DNA of 21,946 bases from an uncultured Verrucomicrobiales bacterium (GTDB lineage Bacteria > Verrucomicrobiota > Verrucomicrobiia > Verrucomicrobiales > Akkermansiaceae): positions 1 to 21,946 of the forward strand of contig CALBVA010000250.1 of assembly GCA_937969125.1 (NCBI GenBank). The letters run 5' to 3'. Under the pieces are notes generated by a model that was not told the origin of the DNA, did no database searches, and was given only the letters and a program-made list of their open reading frames with translations. The position numbers and the translations under genes were made by a program. Every line of letters begins with the position of its first letter. Position 1 is the stretch's first letter. This document shows, piece by piece, positions 14,193 through 21,819 of this stretch.

Positions 14193-15349
14193 GGAATGTA
14201 GGCTCCATGAGTCGCGGAATCTGACCCTGGTGGGATCTCGAGGTAACCGGTCGCTTCCAGTGGGGTGATGAAGTCTCCGGAATTTTGCGGAGAGAGAATG
14301 AGAGCCTCTCCTTGTGAATTCAACTTCACCGGCAGGAGCATGGTGAGCTTCGGGTGGCGCTTGAGCGGTTCGGAAAGTCTGAGGTTCATCGTACTTTGTG
14401 CCGGAGCACCGGTCATCTTGTTTAGCAGTGGGACGAGATAGCGATGAAAAGTGGTGAGGGTGGAATTGGGATTTCCTGGAAGAGCGGCGATGCCGGGCCA
14501 GAAGCCGAGTGGCTTGCCTGGACGCTGGGCTACGCCGTGGAAGATGGGTTCACTGCGAAGCTCCTCGATCGCAGGACGGACGAAGTCTTTTTTCCCTTTG
14601 GAAATCCCACCGGAGAGGATGACGAGATCCGCTTCCTCCAACGCCGCGGCGATACCATCACGGGTGGCCTTGAAATCATCTGGAAGGTGCGTCCAGGAGG
14701 CTTTGGCGGGGCCCCAGCGTTGCACCGCCGCGAGCAGGGTGCAGCCGTTTGATTGGCGGAGCTGGTGGGGCAGGGGAGTTTCGACGACGGGGATCAATTC
14801 GTCCCCCGTGGTGAGAATACGGATGATCGGGAGGCGGGTTGCGGAGAGCTGCGCGGCACCAATCGAGGCCATCATTCCCAGATGACCCGGGGTGATGTGC
14901 GTACCAGATTTCAGAAGGAGGGTGTCGGCGGCGGCATCTGATCCCTGACGATGGATGCATTGGCCGGTCTCGAAGTCCTCCGTGATCCTCGCGGAGGTTT
15001 CGGTGAGCTCGATTTCCTCATAGGGCACCACGGTGTCGCAGTCGGCGGGCAGGGTTGCGCCGGTCATGATCTGCCAGCAGTGACCGGGTTTCAGCGGTCC
15101 GGGATCAGGAGCACCGGCCGGGTGAAGACCCTGAAGGATGAGAGGTGAGTGAGAAAAATCAGTAGCACGGAAGGCGATGCCATCCATGGTGACGCGATCA
15201 AAAGGCGGGAACGCCCGGTCCGCGTGCAGGTCTTCCCTCAGCACCCGCCCGAGTGAATCCTCCAGGCGGATTTCCTCTGTCGGAAGCAGGGAGGCATTGT
15301 CTAAAATCAGCTGCCCGGCCTTGGCGGGGGTGAGGAGATCGAAGTGCAT
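14183..15349 (-). CDS. moeA: molybdopterin molybdenumtransferase MoeA
   Basis: 388 residues. MoeA inserts molybdate into adenylylated molybdopterin to give molybdenum cofactor. Motifs in order: FPPFDRVTMDGIAF (residues ~47-60, D56), WQIMTGATLPADCDTVVPYEE (~92-112), ILTTGDEL (~178-185), ILSGGISKGKKDF (244-256), RPGKPLGF (~276-283), ALPGNPNST (289-297), and a C-terminal beta domain ending near residue 388. MDGIAF replaces the usual MDGYA and GNPNST the usual GNPVS. The conserved catalytic Asp equivalents are retained. No other molybdenum-cofactor genes are adjacent. It starts at ATG 15349 with no Shine-Dalgarno, divergent from the phosphoesterase gene, and its stop lies 50 bases before the BlaI-like gene on the same strand, so read-through is possible. 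Confidence 0.93.
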   Translation of the reverse strand: MHFDLLTPAKAGQLILDNASLLPTEEIRLEDSLGRVLREDLHADRAFPPFDRVTMDGIAFRATDFSHSPLILQGLHPAGAPDPGPLKPGHCWQIMTGATLPADCDTVVPYEEIELTETSARITEDFETGQCIHRQGSDAAADTLLLKSGTHITPGHLGMMASIGAAQLSATRLPIIRILTTGDELIPVVETPLPHQLRQSNGCTLLAAVQRWGPAKASWTHLPDDFKATRDGIAAALEEADLVILSGGISKGKKDFVRPAIEELRSEPIFHGVAQRPGKPLGFWPGIAALPGNPNSTLTTFHRYLVPLLNKMTGAPAQSTMNLRLSEPLKRHPKLTMLLPVKLNSQGEALILSPQNSGDFITPLEATGYLEIPPGSDSATHGAYIPQC

Positions 15350-15384
15350 GGGCGCAGTCTGACCTCATCGTCACCTTTTCTCAA

Positions 15385-15413
15385 CTGTCACCGGGCATGA
15401 AACGCGCTAGGGT
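15385..15413 (+). promoter_or_regulatory. candidate promoter giving a near-leaderless mRNA
   Basis: CTGTCA (15385-15390) and TAGGGT (15408-15413) are 17 bases apart, and only six bases separate the latter from the GTG start at 15420. Transcription would then begin at or next to the start codon. Matches to consensus are modest. Confidence 0.3.
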
Positions 15414-15419
15414 GGGGGT

Positions 15420-16751
15420 GTGAAATGGCTCATCACGATCATTCTTAGTCTGGTTTCCTTATTGCAGGCGCGGGAGATTCGCGTGGCGACTTATAATGTC
15501 GCGCTGTCACAGGATAGCCAGGGGAGGCTCTCCGCGCTGCTGCGGCCGGGGACCTTTCTCCCGGCGAAGCGGGTCGCCGAGGTGGTGCAGATCATCCAGC
15601 CGGATGTCCTTTTGTTAAATGAATTCGATTACGATGCAGGTGGGACTGCGGCGACACGGATGAACGACAAGTATTTCAAGGTGAGCCAGAACGGGCGGGA
15701 CCCGCAGGATTATCCTTTTCGCTATGTCGGGGTTTCCAATACCGGCCTCCATTCTGGTTTCGATCTCGATAATAGCGGAGGCATTGATAACACTCCCGGA
15801 GATCAGAGTTACGGAGGCGATGCCTTCGGCTTCGGCGAGTTCCCGGGGAAGTTCGCGATGGCTGTGTTTTCAAAATTTCCCATCGATTTTTCTGCGATCC
15901 GAACCTTCGAGGAAATCCTCTGGAAGGACCTACCAGGCAATCTCATCCCGCCGGGGTTTTATTCACCGGAGGAGCTGGAAGTCCTCCGAATCTCTTCCAA
16001 AAATCACTGGGACATCCCGATCGTCGTGGATGGACGGACCTTTCATTTTTTGGTGAGTCATCCTACGCCGCCGGTTTTCGATGGACCGGAAAATCGCAAT
16101 GGACGTCGGAATCATGATGAGATCCGCATATGGGCGGATTACCTGATGGAGGACACAGCGGGGTATCTGGGCAGGGGACTTTCTCCAAATGCTCCCTTCA
16201 TCATCGCAGGTGATCAAAACGCCGATCCCACCCGCGGAGACAGTGTCAACGCCGCCATCAATCAGCTCCTTGACCACCCTCGGGTTAATGGCTCTTTCAT
16301 TCCGGAGCGGACCGGTGCCTCCTCCAATACTACCCGCTTCAACACTGCGACCTTTAACCTACGGGTGGACTACGTGCTGCCTTCTAAGGCAGGATTCCAG
16401 GTCACAGGCGGCGCGGTTTTTTGGCCGACGGGGACTGACGATGGAGCAAACCTCATCGGCGTCTCCGATCATCGACCAGTCTATCTGGATTTGGTTTTCG
16501 AGCCGATGATCGATCAGCTGGTTCGTGATCTCACCATTTCTCGGACCGGAAATGAGGTAACCTTGACCTGGCTCGGAGACCCGGCGGCGAGCTATGGTAT
16601 TGAAGTGAGTTCAAACTTAAAAATCGAAAGCTGGCAGAGTGTGACAAATCCGATGATTGAATTCACAAATGAAAGAGCCTCATTTCATCTCACTATCGGG
16701 GAAAATGTCCAGTTTCTCAGGGTTTCCGTGGGGCCTTCTCAAGATTTCTGA
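15420..16751 (+). CDS. secreted endonuclease/exonuclease/phosphatase-family protein
   Basis: 443 residues from GTG 15420, with a signal peptide MKWLITIILSLVSLLQA. The EEP (DNase I-like) fold is complete: TYNVA (N26), LNEFDYD (E68), FLVSHPTPP (H214), IIAGDQNADP (D265, N267), RVDYVLPS (D317) and GVSDHRPV (D350, H351). A loop FDLDNSGGID (114-123) looks like an EF-hand-type calcium site, as seen in secreted members. Substrate may be phosphodiester or phosphomonoester bonds in nucleic acids or other compounds; the sequence does not decide. After residue ~365 there is an extra beta-rich domain (VTLTWLGDPAASYGIEVSSN) similar in style to the small domains that end many Verrucomicrobiota secreted proteins, but with no sorting signal. 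It is divergent from moeA. Confidence 0.9.
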   Translation: MKWLITIILSLVSLLQAREIRVATYNVALSQDSQGRLSALLRPGTFLPAKRVAEVVQIIQPDVLLLNEFDYDAGGTAATRMNDKYFKVSQNGRDPQDYPFRYVGVSNTGLHSGFDLDNSGGIDNTPGDQSYGGDAFGFGEFPGKFAMAVFSKFPIDFSAIRTFEEILWKDLPGNLIPPGFYSPEELEVLRISSKNHWDIPIVVDGRTFHFLVSHPTPPVFDGPENRNGRRNHDEIRIWADYLMEDTAGYLGRGLSPNAPFIIAGDQNADPTRGDSVNAAINQLLDHPRVNGSFIPERTGASSNTTRFNTATFNLRVDYVLPSKAGFQVTGGAVFWPTGTDDGANLIGVSDHRPVYLDLVFEPMIDQLVRDLTISRTGNEVTLTWLGDPAASYGIEVSSNLKIESWQSVTNPMIEFTNERASFHLTIGENVQFLRVSVGPSQDF

Positions 16752-16843
16752 TACTATGAATCTTTCTCACAATTTTGTCACCTCGATTGTCATGCATTGA
16801 AGTGAAAGCTGGCCTCTGATCTGCTCGTTTTACGACGAACATA

Positions 16844-17254
16844 ATGACTGCTATGAGTGAGCAATTTCTGACTTCTGCGCCGATCTCCGATCTTTGGGAT
16901 CGCCACGCTCTTCAATCTCTTCAGGCCGACCTCCATCGGTCCACGAAGGACTTCGTCCACCTCCTCGAGGAGGAGGAAAAGCACCCCGCCTTCGATCCGC
17001 TCCATGTTCGTAACCTCCTTCGTGATGAGCGGGCTAAGGGGCACGAGCCCACCCTCCTCATTCTTGGGCGGATGGAAATGGCCTCCTTCCATCACTTCAT
17101 CTGCCGTGGATACGGAGAAGAGTGCGGTGCGGAAGTGCGGGATCTCTACTTCCTCGGCATCGCGGTGGTGAGTGATCCCTCACCTTCGCGGCTCGAATTC
17201 ACGGACGAGGAAAGTCATTCCTCCGATGATCCCCATGGCTCGCGTGCGGCCTGA
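16844..17254 (+). CDS. small protein of unknown function
   Basis: 136 residues from ATG 16844; ATG 16853 would give 133. It contains no signal peptide or membrane segment. An acidic, helical first half (SLQADLHRSTKDFVHLLEEEEK) is followed by HVRNLLRDERAKGHEPTLLILGRMEMASFHHFICRGYG and YFLGIAVVSDPSPSRLEF, which suggest a short alpha/beta fold. The C-terminus is acidic and low in complexity. I do not recognise a family. The plus strand is preferred over the overlapping minus-strand frame (16790-17095) because its third codon positions are C/G-rich like the neighbouring genes. Two TTGTCA copies 12 bases apart (16775-16780 and 16787-16792) lie upstream and may relate to its promoter. The 92-base gap before it holds nothing else recognisable. 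Confidence 0.65.
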   Translation: MTAMSEQFLTSAPISDLWDRHALQSLQADLHRSTKDFVHLLEEEEKHPAFDPLHVRNLLRDERAKGHEPTLLILGRMEMASFHHFICRGYGEECGAEVRDLYFLGIAVVSDPSPSRLEFTDEESHSSDDPHGSRAA

Positions 17255-17296
17255 TTTTATCCTTCGATTTCCATCGGCAGGTCTTATCGTCCGCCG

Positions 17297-17989
17297 GTGA
17301 AGTTCAGTCTCCTCCTGACCCTCTCGGTAGTGACCGTGATCGCTGCCTGTAGCTCGGTGACTCGCTGGGAAGGACGTGATCCCGTCGTCAGCGATCTCCC
17401 GGTTTCCCGCTCTCCGGAATTGGCCAAGGCGGGCCTCATTCGCATCTCCGAAGTCGATTCCTCTATCAAAATCGATCTGCGCTACACCCGAGAATCGGCC
17501 ATCGCTCGGCGTCCGCTTTATCAGTCAAACATGCCGGCTCTCCTGCGACCTGAGACCGCTGTCCGCCTCCAGCGCGCAAATCAGTTCGTCAAAAAATACG
17601 GTTACTGCATCCAGGTTTGGGACGCTTATCGCCCGCCTGCTGCGCAGCTCATCCTTTGGGAAGCTTCCGGTCATGATGACCGCTTTGTCGCGAATCCCTA
17701 TTCCAAGCCCTCCCAACATTCCTGCGGGACCGCCGTGGACGTCACTCTCGTCACTACCTCCGGAGAACCGGTCGAGATGCCTACTGGGTTCGATTCTTTC
17801 ACCCCGCAAGCTCACGCGAATTATCAGCATCCCGACCCGAAGGTCATGGAGCGAAAAGCCATCCTTCAGCGCGCCATGATGCAGGCGGGCTTCTTCCCCC
17901 TTCCGAACGAGTGGTGGCACTTCACCGACCGCCGCTTTAAAGCCTACCCGGACACCATTCCACTCAAATCCATCCAGTCCGCCCTATGA
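17297..17989 (+). CDS. VanX-type D-alanyl-D-alanine dipeptidase (M15D), lipoprotein
   Basis: 230 residues from GTG 17297. The signal peptide ends in a lipobox-like VIAAC (C18), so the enzyme is probably a membrane-anchored lipoprotein outside the cytoplasm. The M15D zinc site is intact: SQHSCGTAVDV (H141 and D148), NEWWHF (E205 as general base, H208 as third zinc ligand), and the transition-state arginine in YRPP (R112). Family segments IDLRYT and YCIQVWDAYRPP also fit. These enzymes cleave D-Ala-D-Ala. Exported homologues probably recycle peptidoglycan dipeptides, whereas cytoplasmic VanX gives vancomycin resistance; with an export signal and no vanH/vanA/vanS/vanR nearby, resistance is unlikely. 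The last four bases overlap the start of the beta-propeller gene (ATGA). Confidence 0.93.
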   Translation: MKFSLLLTLSVVTVIAACSSVTRWEGRDPVVSDLPVSRSPELAKAGLIRISEVDSSIKIDLRYTRESAIARRPLYQSNMPALLRPETAVRLQRANQFVKKYGYCIQVWDAYRPPAAQLILWEASGHDDRFVANPYSKPSQHSCGTAVDVTLVTTSGEPVEMPTGFDSFTPQAHANYQHPDPKVMERKAILQRAMMQAGFFPLPNEWWHFTDRRFKAYPDTIPLKSIQSAL

Positions 17990-19392
17990 AGATCCTCCTT
18001 CTTTGCCTTTTGACAATCCTCCCCGTCTCCGCCCAAATCAAGCCGCTCATCGGCACCTACCTCGGCGACAATAAGCGGAATTATTACGGAAATCAGGCTC
18101 CCTCGAAGCTCCGCGTCAAGTGGAAGACCCACCTCGGCAGCGGCAAGACCACCTTCGGCTCCAGCGACACCCGCACCTGGAAAGGGGCCGGCTGGACCGG
18201 GCAGCCACTCGTCATTCAGGAAGCGGGAGAGCTCTTCCTCATCCAGGGAACTCTCGGGCATCACGTCAAAAAAATCCGCGCTCGCGATGGCAAGGTCATC
18301 TGGTCCACCAGCGTCGGCGATGCCATCAAGGGCACCCCCACTTTCATCGATGTCGGAGGTCCCGCCGCTACCCGATACACCCTAATCGTGGGCAGCCGCA
18401 GCGGATACGGGCAGCATTGGCGGAATGGCACCGCGCACAGCCTACACGGCATCTCCTACACCACCGGAAAGATTCTCTGGCGTCACAACTCCCGCGCTAC
18501 CGCCTCGAACAGTCGCGACTGTGATGCCTCCGCCGTCGTTATCGGGAAGAAAGCCGCCATCCCTCTCGAGAATGGCTACTTCACCGTCTTCTCGCCGGAT
18601 GCGCGGAAGGCCTCCAATAAATCCGGCTTCCCCTCGCCGAAAATCTCGAAGCAATACCTCCTCTACCGCGAGTCGGACCGCCGGATCTACCGAAACGAAC
18701 TCTGCTGCGAATCCTCCCCGACCATGGTGGGTAGCAAGGCCTACGTCGCCGCCGGAGTGGGCCGCGTCTATGCCTGCGGCACCGGCATGTTCGGCGGAGC
18801 CTCCGCGAAGCTCGAGATCGGCGGCGACCTCAATGGCACCATGCCCCTTACCAATGATCGTCATCTCCTCCTCGGCATCGAAAAACAATTCATCCCCGGC
18901 CACGGTGGCGTGGTGAAATTCTCCACCGGTGGAAAGATCAAGTGGTTCCACCCGCTCCCTGACCGGAAGTGGTATACTTGGAATGGCGGCCTTGTCGGCA
19001 GTCCCGCCGTGAATCATCGTTACAATTCCACCGTCTCCAAAGACCTCGCCTGTTTTGTCGGTATCGATGGCAATCTCACCCTCATTAATCATAAGAAAAT
19101 CCAGCCAGGGAAAATGAATTGGGGACCTCGCCGCCTGAAACAATATCCCGCTCCGCTCGTCCTCGATACCGTGAAGCTCCCGCAAGGCTCCATTTCCACT
19201 CCGCTCTTCCTCGGCGACCGCATCATCGTCGGCTATGACAATGGCATGGACCTCTACCAGGTCACCCCGGCCGGAAAGCTCGTCCGGCTTGATCGCCTCA
19301 GTGGTCCTATGTTCGATGCCACCCCCGTCGTCTGGAATGGCCGCGTCTATGCTGGATCGAAGAACGGTTATCTCTACTGCCTTGGAAACTAA
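17986..19392 (+). CDS. secreted PQQ-like beta-propeller protein
   Basis: 468 residues, with signal peptide MKILLLCLLTILPVSAQ. After it, repeated blades follow the pattern of PQQ-like eight-bladed propellers (outer strand, Ala/Gly-rich loop, W-motif): RVKWKTHLG, KVIWSTSVGDAIKGTPTF, KILWRHNSRA, KIKWFHPLPDRKWYTWNGG and RVYAGSKNGYLYCLGN. No catalytic residues of quinoprotein dehydrogenases and no extra domain are visible, so it is likely a scaffold or binding propeller; such proteins are abundant in Planctomycetota and Verrucomicrobiota. A cysteine pair (ELCCESSP) is present mid-protein. The ATG at 17986 overlaps the VanX-like stop, which implies co-translation and a linked envelope role, though no functional connection is known. 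No terminator-like hairpin is visible in the 131 bases after the stop. Confidence 0.88.
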   Translation: MKILLLCLLTILPVSAQIKPLIGTYLGDNKRNYYGNQAPSKLRVKWKTHLGSGKTTFGSSDTRTWKGAGWTGQPLVIQEAGELFLIQGTLGHHVKKIRARDGKVIWSTSVGDAIKGTPTFIDVGGPAATRYTLIVGSRSGYGQHWRNGTAHSLHGISYTTGKILWRHNSRATASNSRDCDASAVVIGKKAAIPLENGYFTVFSPDARKASNKSGFPSPKISKQYLLYRESDRRIYRNELCCESSPTMVGSKAYVAAGVGRVYACGTGMFGGASAKLEIGGDLNGTMPLTNDRHLLLGIEKQFIPGHGGVVKFSTGGKIKWFHPLPDRKWYTWNGGLVGSPAVNHRYNSTVSKDLACFVGIDGNLTLINHKKIQPGKMNWGPRRLKQYPAPLVLDTVKLPQGSISTPLFLGDRIIVGYDNGMDLYQVTPAGKLVRLDRLSGPMFDATPVVWNGRVYAGSKNGYLYCLGN

Positions 19393-19523
19393 TTTCCTCC
19401 TACCGTCGGATGCTCGTATGATCTCGATGCAGATGATTTTGGATGGGGATTGAAAAGCTATCTTGGCTCATGTGGCTGACCTTCCCACTTGCTCCCGTCG
19501 CTTTCAGCTTCCAGATTCACCCC

Positions 19524-19742
19524 GTGCCCACGGAACCCATCACCACGACTGGCGAGGTCGTCAAAATCTTTAGCGAGCGCGCCTACCACGTCGTCCTGCC
19601 AAACGGAAAGCTCGTCATCGCCCATCCTTCCCGTGCCATGGCCGGGCGGATTACCAAGATCATTCCGCAGGCCCGCGTCGCTCTGGAAATGACGCCCTTT
19701 GACTTTGAAAAGGCGCGTATCGCCGATGTTCTCCCAGTCTAG
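19524..19742 (+). CDS. divergent translation initiation factor IF-1-like protein
   Basis: 72 residues from GTG 19524, the exact length of E. coli IF-1. An upstream start would prepend a hydrophobic stretch (WLTFPLAPVAF) foreign to IF-1. The S1/OB fold is readable: TTTGEVVKIFSERAYHVVLPNGKLVIAHPSRAM, then RITKIIPQARVALEMTPFDFEKARI, aligned with canonical G-x-V, F-x-V-x-L-x-NG-x-x-V-x-AHISGKMR and D-x-V-x-VE-(M/L)-x-P-(Y/F)-D-(L/F)-x-K-x-RI. AHISGKMR is AHPSRAMAGR here, so it departs at the residues of the ribosome-contacting loop. It is probably a paralogue rather than the housekeeping infA. The selB gene starts 12 bases downstream in the same direction, so one operon is likely. Confidence 0.8.
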   Translation: MPTEPITTTGEVVKIFSERAYHVVLPNGKLVIAHPSRAMAGRITKIIPQARVALEMTPFDFEKARIADVLPV

Positions 19743-19754
19743 GAATCCCTCATC

Positions 19755-21689
19755 ATGCCCCGCCACTTCATCATCGGAACTGCTGGTCATATTGACCATG
19801 GTAAGTCCACCCTCGTCCACACCCTCACCGGGACAAATCCCGACCGCCTCCCTGAGGAAAAAGAACGCGGTGTCACTATCGAGCTTGGCTTCGCCCACTT
19901 CTCCCTGCCCATTCCGGAGACTGCCAATGACACCTTTGAAATCGGAGTCGTGGACGTCCCCGGTCATGCTGACTTCGTTAATAACATGGTTGCCGGTGTC
20001 GGCGCGATCGACCTCGGCATCTTCATTGTCGCTGCGGATGATTCCTGGATGCCCCAGTCCGAGGAACACCTTCAGATCCTCACCTATCTCGGCATTAAGA
20101 ACTTCATCGTCGCCCTCACCAAGGCTGACCTCGTCGATGACCTAGAGTTCGTCACCGAGATCCTCGCCGATGACCTTCAGGGTACTGCATTGGAGAATGC
20201 CCCCATCATCCCGGTCTCCGCCCCTACCGGCCTCGGCATGACTGAACTGCGCGAAAAAATCTCAGAAATCCTCGCGGCCACTCCTCCTCCACGCGACTTT
20301 GGGCAACCGCGCCTCGCTGTCGACCGCGCCTTCTCGCCAAAGGGCGTCGGGACCGTTGTCACTGGCACCCTCACCGGCGGCGCACTCGCTACCGGGGATC
20401 AATTGACCGCCTTCCCCGCCGGTCTACGCACCCACGTCCGCTCCATCCAGAATCACGCCTCCTCCCTAGATCAAGCCGTTCCCGGCATGCGCACCGCGCT
20501 TAATCTCCCGGATCTCCCCCTCACCACAAAAGGGAAAAAAGGCGTCTCCCGTGGCCACCTCCTCGTCGGTGGCACCCCCGGCGAAGCCACCTATGAGATC
20601 GATGTCCAGCTCACACGAGCCCATCGCCCCATCCCCGGCCAGCCCGGCACCCAGCGACCGCTGAAATCGAATCACCGCGTCTTCGTCCATCACGGTTCCG
20701 GCCGCACCCAGGCTCGCGTCCTCTTCCCAGAAGACATCGTTCTGAACCCCGGTGATACCTCCATCGCCCAGCTCCGCTTTGATCACCCCATCCACGCCCT
20801 CGTCGGAGAGCGCCTCGTTATCCGCGAGCTCTCAGGTGAAGCCACCCTCGCCGGTGCCACCGTCCTCGACCCTCATCCCACGCGCCGCCAATTCCGCTCC
20901 GAGCCCCGCCAGCTCTTCCTCCACTCCCGTGCCGAAAACCCCGCCGATCTCCTCCTCCTCCTCCGAACCCACCTTGAGCGAGATCACTTCGTCACCCACG
21001 CTACCCTCTCCCAAGCCCTCCCTTTCTCCGCAGCCGAGATCAAAGCTGCTCTCAAGAAACTCACTAAATCGCAGGAAGTCATTGCCCGCGGAGAAAAACA
21101 TCTCGCCCACGGCCCTTATTGGAAAGACCTCGTCAAAAAAGCTTCCCAATCCGTGAAGGACTACCACTCCAGCCATCCCGACCACGTCGGCATGTCCACC
21201 GATCTTCTCCGAAAAAACCTCGGCTCCGCCACCGGCATCTCCGACCTCTTCGATGCCCTCCTCATCCAGCTCGGCGAAAAGAAATTTAAGGTCGCCGACA
21301 ACATCATCGCTCACAGCACCCACTCCCTCGAACTCCCGCCCGAGCTCGAGCGACCCGCTGCTGACATCATCGCCACCCTCGAAAACGCCGGCCTGAATCC
21401 TCCGCTCCCCACCGAACTACAAGCTACCCCGCAACAGCAGGCCGCCTACAAATTCCTCTCCCGCACCCGCCAGATCATCCCACTCGATCCCAAGGTCACC
21501 CTTGCCGCCAAAGTCTTCCAGAGCACCGTCGATCAGGTGAAAACCTTCATCGCAACCAACGGCCAGGCCACCGCCTCCGAGCTCCGCCAGCACCTCGAAA
21601 CCTCCCGCAAGGTCATCATGCCCCTCCTCGAACGCCTCGACCGTGATAAAATCACCATCCGCAACGGCGACTACCGGACCCTCCCCTAA
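19755..21689 (+). CDS. selB: selenocysteine-specific elongation factor SelB
   Basis: 644 residues. SelB delivers Sec-tRNA to UGA codons marked by a SECIS hairpin. The GTPase core has G1 GHIDHGKST (residues 11-19), the SelB-type switch DRLPEEKERGVTIELGFA (30-47), G3 DVPGH (67-71), and G4 TKAD (122-125; SelB-type TKxD rather than the NKxD of EF-Tu). Domain II starts near LAVDRAFSPKGVGTVVTGTL. Domain III includes IAQLRFDHPIHALVGERLVIREL and ATLAGATVL. From ~400 to the end are the winged-helix domains that bind SECIS RNA, rich in leucine and basic residues. E. coli SelB is 614 residues. The presence of this gene implies selenoprotein synthesis, yet selA, selC and selD are not in the window. It shares its context with an IF-1-like gene 12 bases upstream. 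Confidence 0.95.
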   Translation: MPRHFIIGTAGHIDHGKSTLVHTLTGTNPDRLPEEKERGVTIELGFAHFSLPIPETANDTFEIGVVDVPGHADFVNNMVAGVGAIDLGIFIVAADDSWMPQSEEHLQILTYLGIKNFIVALTKADLVDDLEFVTEILADDLQGTALENAPIIPVSAPTGLGMTELREKISEILAATPPPRDFGQPRLAVDRAFSPKGVGTVVTGTLTGGALATGDQLTAFPAGLRTHVRSIQNHASSLDQAVPGMRTALNLPDLPLTTKGKKGVSRGHLLVGGTPGEATYEIDVQLTRAHRPIPGQPGTQRPLKSNHRVFVHHGSGRTQARVLFPEDIVLNPGDTSIAQLRFDHPIHALVGERLVIRELSGEATLAGATVLDPHPTRRQFRSEPRQLFLHSRAENPADLLLLLRTHLERDHFVTHATLSQALPFSAAEIKAALKKLTKSQEVIARGEKHLAHGPYWKDLVKKASQSVKDYHSSHPDHVGMSTDLLRKNLGSATGISDLFDALLIQLGEKKFKVADNIIAHSTHSLELPPELERPAADIIATLENAGLNPPLPTELQATPQQQAAYKFLSRTRQIIPLDPKVTLAAKVFQSTVDQVKTFIATNGQATASELRQHLETSRKVIMPLLERLDRDKITIRNGDYRTLP

Positions 21690-21735
21690 CCGCCGCCACG
21701 CGCCCCAAGAATTTCGTCATCGGTGTCCAAAAGTG

Positions 21736-21768
21736 TTTTAAAGAGTTACCTTTTAAAGGGTCAGACCT
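21736..21768. repeat. AT-rich direct repeats with a GGTCAGACC palindrome
   Basis: TTTTAAAG occurs at 21736-21743 and again at 21751-21758, and CCTTTTAAAGG is itself nearly self-complementary. It runs directly into GGTC-A-GACC (21759-21767). GGGTCAGACC-type motifs are frequent beside Y1-type transposases, and here the motif lies 52 bases upstream of one. It is a candidate recognition end for that transposase. Confidence 0.5.
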
Positions 21769-21819
21769 ATAAATAAGTTTTTGGCTTGCGGAGGCGGTGG
21801 TTTTGAGTAGGGTGCTGCT

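Noticed and set aside
17297..17989. Vancomycin-resistance vanX
   Set aside because: It has an export signal with lipobox and lacks vanH, vanA, vanR or vanS neighbours, so peptidoglycan turnover is likelier.
18442..19185. Long minus-strand open frame inside the beta-propeller gene
   Set aside because: Composition shadow of a GC-rich gene with repeated propeller motifs on the plus strand.
19393..21819. A selC tRNA, SECIS element or UGA-containing selenoprotein gene beside selB
   Set aside because: I found no tRNA-like fold or in-frame TGA in a recognisable gene in or near this stretch.
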